NCBI GenBank assembly: GCA_000697335.1
Contig: JNEM01011342.1
Location: 1 to 10,338, forward strand
Length of the DNA: 10,338 nt
DNA from: Conidiobolus incongruus B7586
Lineage: Eukaryota; Entomophthoromycota; Entomophthoromycetes; Entomophthorales; Conidiobolaceae
Reading direction: 5' to 3'
A program made the position numbers and the translations under genes. The notes beneath the pieces are model-generated. The model did no database searches. It saw nothing but the letters and a program-made list of their open reading frames with translations, and was not told the origin of the DNA. Positions 1 to 7,990 of this stretch are shown in pieces (the first letter of the stretch is position 1; the number at the start of each line of letters is the position of its first letter).

Positions 1-1282
1 TGGTAAAGATAGCTTTACAACAATAGAAAAAGAGATAATATAACTAGAACAACTAGAGTTAATTAAAACACTAACAGGTGTATCTATAAAAGAACTAGTT
101 AATACAAACAATAGGGTGATAGTTAAAGGTAAAGAATTACAAGGTAGATTAGTTACTAGAATATTTCTAGTTTCTAGTGGTTTAATCAGTTGGATTTCTC
201 TAGTATACATAGTTTGATTTGTGGAATCATTAGTTTGTTAGAACTTTTGTGGGTTAGATTAGAATCTGCTAACTAATTGTAAAAGGGGTGATTTTAGAGT
301 TATATTAATATTATTCAGGTTTAATTTATGGTTGGTAGGTTGGGATTGTTGAGAATTAGATTGGTGTTGTTTCTTAAAGGGACATTTGTTAGCTCTATAG
401 TTAACTTGAGTCTTTTAGCAGTAATAACAACCTTTGTTTACTTTCAAGTAAGCTTTAACTTCTTCACTAAAGGTTTTCTTATAAAACCCTAAAGCAGAAA
501 CATTTATTATTTGAGATTTAGGTAAGTTAAAGTAAGGTTTAAAAGATTGATTTTTAGGGTGGGAAGATTTAGTTATAGAGTAAAAGATATCATCAATTAT
601 AATTGCTGCATCACAAATGTCAGAAAAAAACATATTATCAAAGTATTCCTTACTAACTAACTAGAGCTTCACTTGAAGGTTAAGGTATTATAATAGTTTG
701 TGGATTTGTTCTTCTTCAGTGATATTTAGTATGTTTAAGCATATCTCATTAAATTTCTCAATCAATTGTCTTGTAGAAGTTTTTTACTTAAGTTGAGAAA
801 GCTTTTCTCTTGTTAATTAAACTTAATCTTTTAGGTAATACCTTTTTTTAAGGGCTTTTTCTAATTGTTTAAAAGTTTATATCCTTGTAGTAAGCTATCC
901 TCCTGAAGATTCTTTAGGATTAAACTTGTAATAAGTTAACTACTAAGTATAAACAGATTTTTCCAAAAAAGAAGTAGCTAATTTAAGGATATTCTCTGGA
1001 TTTTCTTCTAGGATTAAATTAAGGTAATTCTTTATATTTTTAAGGTAGTTTTCAAGCTTATAAAGGTTTTTAAAACTATCATAAGTAGTTAATTTGTTTT
1101 TAAAGATACTAAAGAGGTGGTTTAATGTATTAACTATAGTAAAGTGGCTGGTTTGTTGGATTTAAGCTCTTTGAGACATATTTTTTTCAATCAAAAATTG
1201 TTTAATATAAGCTTCTTAGAGGGTAGTAAGCTTTTAAAGACTAAAGTCTTAGATTCACTCAGTAATTAAGCTGCTATCATCA

Positions 1283-1649
1283 TTAAAATAATATAAGGGT
1301 ATCTCCCTTTTTGGTGGCATTATAGTATATAGTGTTAAATTTGAATGAAATAAATTATAGATAAGATTTAAAATAGTAATAATTAGGTTTGATATAGATA
1401 GTTATTAATATCTAGTAGGTTTTTAATAGTTTTGTTGCTGCTACTATATAAGTATAGTGGTAGTTAAAATAATATAAGGGTATCTCCCTTTTTGGTGGCA
1501 TTATAGTATATAGTGTTAAATTTGAATGAAATAAATTATAGATAAGATTTAAAATAGTAATAATTAGGTTTGATATAGATAGTTATTAATATCTAGTAGG
1601 TTTTTAATAGTTTTGTTGCTGCTACTATATAAGTATAGTGGTAGTTAAA
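1283..1649. repeat. Perfect 181-bp tandem duplication in the fossil's leader
   Basis: The units 1283-1463 and 1464-1644 are identical when read side by side, and five more bases (ttaaa, 1645-1649) match the start of a third unit. The unit spans the Gag start region: the first copy holds the candidate Gag ATG (1318-1320) and its upstream leader, and the second copy repeats both. Perfect identity inside an otherwise heavily mutated element means the duplication is younger than most of the decay, or is an assembly artefact. Read on the minus strand, the second copy lies upstream of the Gag start and presents a second, out-of-place copy of the start region. Confidence 0.95.
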
Positions 1650-1774
1650 CTAATATAGTGTAGAGGAAGACTTAATATAAAAGTAGTATGGTGTAGAACA
1701 TGGTAATATAATGTAGCTGTAGTGTGCAAGTGTAAACAAAGTTTAATTAAGCTTTGAACTAGGGTGAGTCACTA

Positions 1775-2027
1775 ATATATTATGATTTATATTAGGTAGT
1801 GCTAATATCCTATAATATTAACAGAATATAGTCTCAATCTTAGAAATAGTGTAAAAGTAAAAATAGTAAGAATTGAGAGGAAAAAAAGAGGAACCTAGTT
1901 TATTAGATAATTCAATGCTATTTATACAATTAATTTAGCTATAAAAGTATAAATTAATCATATAATTTATAGTTAATTAAATTATATAAAAATATATATA
2001 AGAATTTAGAGAACTAGTCTCTTAACA
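1775..2027 (-). repeat. Candidate 5' LTR of the Ty3/gypsy fossil
   Basis: On the minus strand the segment opens with TGTTAAGAGACTAG (ending at 2027). It carries a TATAAATAG box (about 1919-1927) and then an AATAAA-like signal (1899-1904), the usual order of LTR promoter and polyadenylation signals. Next to its inner edge (about 1751-1774) a stretch resembles the complement of a tRNA 3' end, a possible primer-binding site, though the match is one base off in register. The inner boundary is uncertain because the terminal dinucleotide is not clear. The partner LTR is outside the window, so neither LTR identity nor target-site duplication can be checked here. Confidence 0.4.
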
Positions 2028-2029
2028 AG

Positions 2030-3409
2030 CATTGTATATTTTAAGTCTTATTATTATCATTCATCTAATTTAATATTTAAGTTAAGATAATATATAAATA
2101 TTTTATAATTTAATTTTATATTTTTAAATCAATTTTTATATATATAATTAAGAGATATTTATAACAACTTTATAATTTAATAATAATATTAAATATAGAA
2201 AAAATTAATTTATTATTTGAAGTTAATTTTATTTAAATTTAAGTATTTTAAATTAAAGAATGGGATTAAAGTCAGTAAATAAAAATAATGGATAATTTCC
2301 TTTTATAAACTATGAACCAAGCATGAAATCTATTTAAATAATTATATTGCTTTATTTAATATATATAAAAAAGCCAATTGTTATTAGAAAAGTTCATATT
2401 ATATATAAATAATATATTATTGGTATAATAAGCAATGATTTTTTTATTGTGGCTTTGAAAATATTATATATTATTTTTAGCTTTATTGTAATAATTACTC
2501 TGACCCCAAAAAGGCTGAACTAGGGTTGAATCCCATTACTCACCTTGTTACTTTCAGAATTACCTGATTGGTTACTAGCACTTAAAATTTAATAAGAATA
2601 TATTCCATTTTCCTAAGTAATAATTCTCTATAACATTAAAAAATCTAAATAAAAAAGTTGATTCTTTGAATGCTCCATGTTGAATCATATTATTGAGACT
2701 AACATTATTCAAATATTTGACCAATTAAAGAAAGATTTATAAATACTTTTAAATACTAAAAAATCTGATTACATAATATTAATAATATCTTAATTTTAAA
2801 TTACTATCACATTCTTTGATATTTAATTGAATTTAATAATTACTTAATTATTAAAACTTATTATACATAAAAAAAATATTAACAAAATACTCGTTTTAAT
2901 ATTCTATTATACGAGAACAGTAAATACAATCAATGTTATATAGTTATAATAGTAGCAAGTTATTGATAAATAACAAAATGATAAATTATAAATGTATATG
3001 ATATTTCAAATAAATAAGCCACTATATTTAATGAACATGATATATATAATGTATTGAAAATATTAAAAAATTATATATTGAAGATAAACTAAAAATAGTT
3101 CACTTATAAAACCCCTGAATATTTATGAAATTTAATTAAATTCCTTATCAATTCTTTACTGTTTAAATTAACATTTTGAATTTTAAATTTGAAAGAGGTA
3201 TAAATTAGAGAAATTATAGCATTATATTCCTTATCACTCTTTCTTTAAATTTAACTTTTTTCTTTCTTTACCTTTAGTGGTTTTTTATCGAGTAAATTCA
3301 CTATTGGCAATAGCTTAGTTATTGCAACTCTGTCTCTTCTATCTCCTTTGCTGGATTATTCCTAGTTTTTATATCATTTTGACTATCCATCCAGTTTGTA
3401 TTCCTTAAA
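2030..3409. other. AT-rich gene-free stretch
   Basis: The sequence is dominated by A/T runs and I see no convincing gene. One short, slightly GC-richer patch lies at about 2500-2580. It contains gaactaggg (also present at 1756-1764 in the fossil) and gggttgaatccc, which recalls part of a tRNA T-arm but lacks one base and has no matching arms. A TGTTA...TAACA pair at 2546-2635 is noted separately as a weak LTR-like hint. A pyrimidine-rich tract (about 3236-3380) leads up to the GC-enriched island at 3410. Confidence 0.6.
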
Positions 3410-3640
3410 ATTCTCCTTGACCGATCAGTTGGGTTGTGGTGTGTGCGGCTGACGAAAGCACACCCAGTTCTCACCTCAGGTTGCTTTTCAGATGTTAACT
3501 TAATAATGAAACATTTACTGATTCAGTAAGAAGTTTCAAAGAATAACATTATCGAATAAGCAAGAGCAGTACTGTAGATCTGGGTCACTGCTTATCAGGT
3601 TTGACCACCCTTCGCCAGAAAGTGTCAAGTGAGAATAACT
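3410..3640. other. GC-enriched, hairpin-rich island of unknown nature (ncRNA, SINE-like or relic)
   Basis: This block stands out from its AT-rich surroundings by clearly higher GC. It contains three simple hairpins in a row. The first is gtgtgc (3441-3446) with gcacac (3458-3463) around an 11-nt loop. The second is tgaaac (3507-3512) with gtttca (3533-3538), enclosing an inner ttactg/cagtaa stem (3515-3529). The third is ataagca (3556-3562) with tgcttat (3589-3595). I compared it by memory with U1-U6, U3, 5S, SRP, RNase P/MRP and tRNA signatures and found no match. cagttggg (3426-3433) and ggtttgacca (3599-3608) faintly resemble Pol III A and B boxes, so a SINE or Pol III RNA is possible. A coding relic on the minus strand is the alternative (see 3539-3718). 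Strand is undecided. Confidence 0.35.
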
Positions 3641-3718
3641 AAAGGAATATATTTAATTCACTTGTAAACTTTCATACTCAAGAGAATTATTATCCTCAAG
3701 GATATATGGATGTGAGTC
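3539..3718 (-). pseudogene. Possible decayed coding stretch, unrecognised
   Basis: On the minus strand one frame stays open for 60 codons apart from a single TAA near 3650. The translation is balanced in composition, including SHLTLSGEGWSNL and SSDPDLQYCSCLFDN, rather than the Lys/Asn/Ile/Phe mix expected from random AT-rich DNA. I recognise no family. It overlaps the hairpin-rich island, and the frame becomes dense with stops on both sides, so it may be a relic exon or chance. The evidence is composition only. Confidence 0.18.
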
Positions 3719-4208
3719 TTATGTATATACTTAAACTTTTGGATTAAGCTTCTTTATTTTAATACTGTTTGTATACTGCCTTTGTTCTGAATTTTTGATA
3801 TCCTTACAAATATTTTATTTGCTTGGTTCAAACTTTGGTTCTTTCATTACTAATTATATTCTTTACCTATGTTTATCTAGTAGTATATTACTTTAATCCA
3901 CTTTAATCGAATTTTTTCTAACTATTATTATAGATTACGAATATGCTTTGTTATGGCCTATTAATAAACCTTATATTTACCTCTTTTATTCAAATTAGAT
4001 ATTAACTTTTTTTTAAATAAAATTATATTATCTTTTGATTTGTTTCATTTTATTATTAATAATATTTCATATTAGTAAGTAATCTTTTATAACTATTATA
4101 TCATATTTCTTATGATCTATTTTATTATTATATTATTAAATATTTGATAATTTCATATTTTAATTTTCATTTATTTAATTATATTGATTAAAAAAGAATT
4201 TATAAAAT
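3641..4208. other. AT-rich gene-free stretch
   Basis: Apart from the overlap with the possible relic ending at 3718, this stretch holds T-rich and A-rich runs. I see no ORF, RNA gene or repeat worth naming. Confidence 0.6.
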
Positions 4209-4379
4209 ATGAATATTTCAGCAACATATAAGCTCTTAAAAAATTTTAGTAATCATTCTTCCAATAATTCAAGTTATAATAGTTTGTTTTTACAAGCTAA
4301 CAAAAAGGGTAATATATTCAATAATCCCTTATATGATAGCAGTAGCTATTGTGCGATTATAAGGTTGAGTAAATTATGA
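4209..4379 (+). CDS. Short Asn/Ser-rich ORF, unrecognised
   Basis: An ATG at 4209 opens a 56-codon frame that ends in TGA at 4377-4379. The product is rich in Asn and Ser (SNHSSNNSSYN), with a more ordinary middle (LFLQANKKGNIFNNPLYDS). In DNA this AT-rich a 56-codon frame can occur by chance, but its codon variety is better than its surroundings. It may be a first exon: the bases after AAG at about 4363 (gttgag) could form a weak donor. No family is recognised and nothing around it suggests a function. Confidence 0.22.
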   Translation: MNISATYKLLKNFSNHSSNNSSYNSLFLQANKKGNIFNNPLYDSSSYCAIIRLSKL

Positions 4380-4459
4380 AACAGCAGGATTCATATAAAG
4401 TATAATAAATTGATGTATTAATGTCAAATGATACAAGCCTTATGATAGGATACTAAAAC

Positions 4460-4478
4460 ATATATATATATATATATA
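4460..4478. repeat. (TA)n microsatellite
   Basis: About nine consecutive TA units, lying between the two coding-like pieces at 4209-4379 and 4483-4620. Confidence 0.9.
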
Positions 4479-4482
4479 AAGG

Positions 4483-4620
4483 AAAGAATTATTAGACAAG
4501 GGAAAAATCAAAGAAATGAGATTGTATGAAGGTGAATCTTCATTATACCATAGTAGTTATGATATATAAATTGGGCATAGCGTTGAGGGAATGGGGAAAG
4601 TGTATTGTTTATTATCATGT
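4483..4620 (+). pseudogene. Coding-like stretch with one in-frame stop, unrecognised
   Basis: A plus-strand frame runs for 46 codons with one TAA at 4567-4569. The first part reads KELLDKGKIKEMRLYEGESS and the second IGHSVEGMGKVYCLL. The charged and hydrophobic mix is protein-like and GC is above the local background. It could belong with the small ORF at 4209-4379 as part of a decayed gene, but no splice sites link the two convincingly. I recognise no family. Confidence 0.2.
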
Positions 4621-4624
4621 TAAT

Positions 4625-5905
4625 ACCCGAATTATAAAATTATGAATATCAGCTTGTATATTAACAATTGTCATTATATTTTAAAATTTCTATTTATAAA
4701 ACTGATTAAAATTATAAACATATTATTAGTTTATTAAAGCCTATTTTAATTAATATGCGAATTTATTATTTTGGAGTAAAATTTGAAGGATTAAATTGAA
4801 TGGAATAAAATATATATATTATATTATTCATTTTATAAAATTAGATATTATATGTAAATTTAATCATTCAAAATCTGAGTAAGATACAACTTTGATTATC
4901 CACATTCCAATTTTATACTATATTCAATTAGTTAATATTTACTATATATATCGGTGAGGAGAAAATTGGAAATATTTTAATTTGAGATTTTTAAAATATA
5001 ATGTTGGTTTTAAAAAAATGATATATATATTTAAAAAAATTGTTTATAAGAAAAAACTATATAAAATAAATATAATTGATTTATAAAATATGTAAGTTTA
5101 ATTTTAAATAAAAAAAACAGTTTTTTATGTGCTAGATTTTTCCCCAAGGATAGAAGAAATCTGCTAATAATATGAGAGAATATTAGTTTTATATTATTTA
5201 TTTACTTCTGTATATTATAAAATAAAATTTTAAATTTTAAAATTTTGCCTTTATTTAATTCCTGTAGTGATAAAGCTTATGAATTGTAAATTTGATAAAT
5301 AATTATTAATATTTTACTAAAATTTAATTATATCATATCTTATAATCATTTCTTTAATAAATATAAAATTTTATTTTAATTCTTTGATACATTTAGAGAC
5401 AAATAATTCGGTATATATGTACTATTAAATTATTAATATTGTTTAAAAGCTTAAATTAAAAAATTACTATCAAGGTAATGTAGATAGATAATATTGATAG
5501 TATTATTAAGTATATTGAATTAAGTTTCTGCTATTTACGAAATTTTTCAAGGATACTTATTTTACAAAATAGACGTATATAAAATATTCAAATTCATATG
5601 ATAATATATAAAAATTATTTGATCATTTGAATAAAGAGATAAAGTTATTAAAAAGGTGCTGATTCAACTTCATGATATATACTAGAATTAAAGATTAAAA
5701 TGAAAATATCAAATATTATAATTATACCCATTAGTTTGAATTTTAATAAAATCCTTAGAAATAGATCATTTTGATATATCAGCAATTTTTTAATTTCTAG
5801 TAATAATGATTATTTGTAATATACTCTCCGAGCTGTTTGAGTCAGTTAAACTAAAAATTATAATTAATTATACAAATTTTGGAATATATTAGTTAATTTA
5901 ACATT
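4625..5905. other. AT-rich gene-free stretch
   Basis: Long A/T-dominated sequence with dense stops in all frames. I see no gene, RNA or ordered repeat. It forms the downstream flank of the SMC-like relic. Confidence 0.6.
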
Positions 5906-7260
5906 TTAAAATTCTTGCCAATGCATGAATATTATTAAATTCATAGCATCGAATGGGCTGTCTAAGACTAAAAACTTACATTCAAGTCTGAATGCATTAG
6001 CCAAAGCAAGTCGAATAGTTAATGTTGTGGTATTATTTTTACCTTAATTTTCTAGATATAATATTTTCTTTATTATTCTTTAACATAACAATCTATAAAA
6101 TTAAAATATTATATAAAGTAAACTTTATAAAATTAATAAAGAGATGATATTTAAAAGATGGTTTTAGGGTATCAGATAAATAATCAACTTTGATTATTAA
6201 AGTTTTAATATCTATAATAAAATTATTAAGAAATTATATTACTAATATTAATTTTTAGATATATTTGTTATAATAAATTTTAGGTCACAACTTGGAAACA
6301 TTTTAATTTCATTAAGCATGAATGTGTGATATTCTTTATATAATATATATAATGGTTAGAAGAGTTATTAGAACACTTATTAGTTCACTCATTAGGATCA
6401 TCATAATATAAATCGTAACCTTGACTCAATAATTTTATTTCCTATAAAAAATTCTAATATGATTCAAAGTATAAATTAAAAAAATACTTTAATGAGATTT
6501 GTTATTATCTTGTCTACCCAATTATTCCTCATCACTAATAATTTGATATTTTTAATTCAAATAATTTGAATTTTTGACACTCTGTAATACAATTTAAAAA
6601 TTTAATATTTCATGCTCTAATCTATACTTTCATTATTAAATGTGAAGAGATTTGATTTAATAGTATTTAATTCCTTATTATCAAGCATACTTCGCTTGTA
6701 TGCGATCAGTTCTTTCAAGCTCTTCTGTTGTTCATACAAATTATAGTATGAATAGTTTTCAAATAATTTGTCATGAACCTGAATCAATCGCCCAACAGTC
6801 ATATCAGGTTCTAATATTAATTGGGATAAAAGGTGTTGAAAATTGCTATATTGATCAGAACACAGTTTAAGCTAGTCTTTTAATTTGGCTACATCTTACT
6901 TATATAATTAATTAAAAATAAATATTATAATATAATTATTAATAAATTACTTTGGAATTTTTAAATTGATTTTCAATCATATTTTGGTTTTGTTGATATA
7001 AGTTAAGATTATGAGGAGGTTTTTTAGGTTGTAATCATTATCAGGGTCATTAAATAAGCCGCTTATTTCCTAGTTGTTATATAATGATAAGTATTTAATA
7101 ATTATTATAAATACCTATTTACCTGTTAATCGTTTAATTGATTTTGACACTTCAGAATTTCTTTAGAAATAGCTGAACCATTCCCAGTGTATCCTAATTT
7201 GTCAAAAGAAACTTGAATTAAGTTTTCACAGTCTAAGCAAAATTTGTACATTATATACAT
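5906..7260 (-). pseudogene. SMC6/Rad50-like gene relic, C-terminal half, multi-exon and broken
   Basis: Coding-like pieces follow each other on the minus strand, separated by intron-like gaps of 46-55 nt with GT...AG ends: 7123-7260, 6951-7069, about 6628-6898, 6488-6581, 6389-6441, 6093-6209 and 5906-6052. The early pieces are polar and coiled-coil-like (QNQNMIENQFKNSK, LYEQQKSLKELIAYKRS). Later ones resemble the SMC6 C-terminal head: RNNWVDKIITNLIK, then KLLSQGYDLYYDD (compare the SMC6 LSQRGYxGxLxFDH region). The last holds a degenerate ABC signature followed by TTTLTIRLALANAF and a Walker B-like KFLVLDSPFDAMN, in which the usual catalytic Glu is Ser. Disablements include stops at 7126-7128, 6896-6898 (or intronic), 6872-6874 and 6044-6046, and an apparent one-base slip in the A6 run (7020-7025). 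No space remains for the Walker A half. Family assignment is by motif memory; a decayed gene is the favoured reading. Confidence 0.45.
6617..6802 (-). CDS. Longest open piece of the SMC-like relic (61 codons)
   Basis: This is the best-preserved exon-like piece of the relic, with clear coding composition (for example IQVHDKLFENYSYYNLYEQQ). The ATG at 6802 is probably internal: the frame continues upstream as YSNFQHLLSQLILEPD with only a TAG at 6872-6874. The terminal TAG at 6617-6619 probably lies in an intron, since GTATAG at 6627 pairs with TTACAG ending at 6582 to give a 46-nt GT-AG intron like the others here. The sequence is hydrophilic and helix-prone, as expected of an SMC coiled-coil arm. 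It is not a separate gene in my reading. Confidence 0.4.
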   Translation of the reverse strand: MTVGRLIQVHDKLFENYSYYNLYEQQKSLKELIAYKRSMLDNKELNTIKSNLFTFNNESID

Positions 7261-7280
7261 TTAATACAATGTATATATAC
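7233..7280 (-). other. Candidate intron at the 5' end of the relic
   Basis: GTATATATAC (from 7280) to TTGCTTAG (to 7233) gives a 48-nt AT-rich GT-AG segment of the same size as the other introns here. Splicing it would join an upstream exon-like piece (ending GGAAG at 7281) in phase with the exon starting at 7232. That upstream piece, extending to about 7435, has several stops in the required frame, so it is either decayed coding sequence or 5' untranslated sequence. If the segment is not spliced, the ATG at 7260 is the first in-frame start. Confidence 0.3.
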
Positions 7281-7439
7281 CTTCCAATTAACTTCAATTG
7301 CTTGCTTTTCAATTGAATTTCAGCACACTTTCAAAGTGAATTTTCAGGGATTCAAAGTATCTATTTTTATTAATTGAACCTGATCTTTATGAATTTTCTC
7401 AAATTATATACATTTTTCTAAATTTGTCTATATTTAAAA

Positions 7440-7990
7440 ATTTGTTTTTATTAATTATATTTAATTGAATCAAAATTAAAATAATAATAATAATTATATA
7501 TTTAAAACTTATATTAAAATTATTTCATTTATATTCTTTAAAAAAAACTATTTTTAAATTAATATAATTTTTCATTGATAAATTAAGTTATAAAATTTAA
7601 TTTATTTAATAAAAATTAAATTTAAATATAGAATATGAAATAAAATATTATTTGGTCATTAAATAAATAAATAATTTTGTATATTACAAATTAATAATAT
7701 TTATAATATTGATATTGTTAATTCTATTGAATTTTTAAATATATTATAATTAGAGTGAAAATATTTTATTAATGTAATATAATAATTAAAATTAGACATA
7801 AAATTAATTAGAGTTTAATTATAATCAATAGTCATTACAATAAACATTAGTAACTAATTGAATGAAATTCATATATTGATATTAGAAAATATTAGTATAT
7901 TATTAAAGATATACTTCATATTTTGAGCTAATATAGTTAATATAAACTTGAGAGAGAATAAAAAAAGAATTGAATGATCAAACCGAGTAC
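7440..7990. other. AT-rich spacer downstream of the thiolase gene
   Basis: Extremely AT-rich sequence with no gene. The part nearest 7990 is the 3' flank of the thiolase: after the TAA the minus strand reads into a T-rich tract (about 7957-7963). No perfect AATAAA signal is obvious, as is common in fungi. Confidence 0.6.

Larger units (their letters stand above)
1..2027 (-). mobile_element. Decayed Ty3/gypsy LTR retrotransposon, 5' part, running off the left edge
   Basis: This is a fossil retroelement read from right to left. A candidate 5' LTR lies at about 1775-2027. A leader follows, with a start codon at 1318-1320. Then comes a Gag region whose core (about 675-890) has the spacing of the Ty3 Gag capsid family: an aromatic, basic FKQLEKALKKRYY start, an RxxLSQLK-type segment and a QLIEKFNEI segment. 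A cysteine-rich zinc-knuckle region (about 375-430) has the extended spacing common in fungal elements. The start of a retropepsin-like domain (about 1-130) ends in a KLSLP stretch typical of gypsy proteases. The rest of pol lies outside the window. The element is broken, with roughly fifteen to twenty in-frame breaks, yet family resemblance survives along one reading direction. That suggests point-mutational decay rather than shredding and a moderate age. What is seen is the domain order; the fungal origin and RIP-like decay are inferences. Confidence 0.75.

Noticed and set aside
415-633. 72-codon minus-strand ORF as a separate gene
   Set aside because: It is an open part of the decayed Gag region just before the zinc knuckle, not an independent gene.
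1-1320. Ciliate-type code (TAA/TAG as Gln) to explain the frame with many stops
   Set aside because: The thiolase in the same window uses only CAA/CAG for Gln and has TAA right after a PTS1, and its introns are far longer than the very short ones of heterotrich ciliates. Decay of a retroelement is simpler.
2340-2480. MITE-like imperfect inverted repeat around 2410
   Set aside because: The arms match only in A/T runs plus AAAGCC and have no clear target-site duplication; chance in such AT-rich DNA is enough.
2505-2545. tRNA gene suggested by gggttgaatccc
   Set aside because: The T-arm-like motif lacks one base, only three base pairs form, and no D-arm, anticodon arm or acceptor partner is present.
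3441-3463. Hammerhead ribozyme suggested by ctgacgaaa
   Set aside because: CTGACGA could fit the first core strand, but no GAA follows a closing stem II, so the catalytic core is incomplete.
3590-3640. U3 snoRNA suggested by TTTCTGGCG on the minus strand
   Set aside because: The other U3 boxes (A, A', C, D) are not found in order around it.
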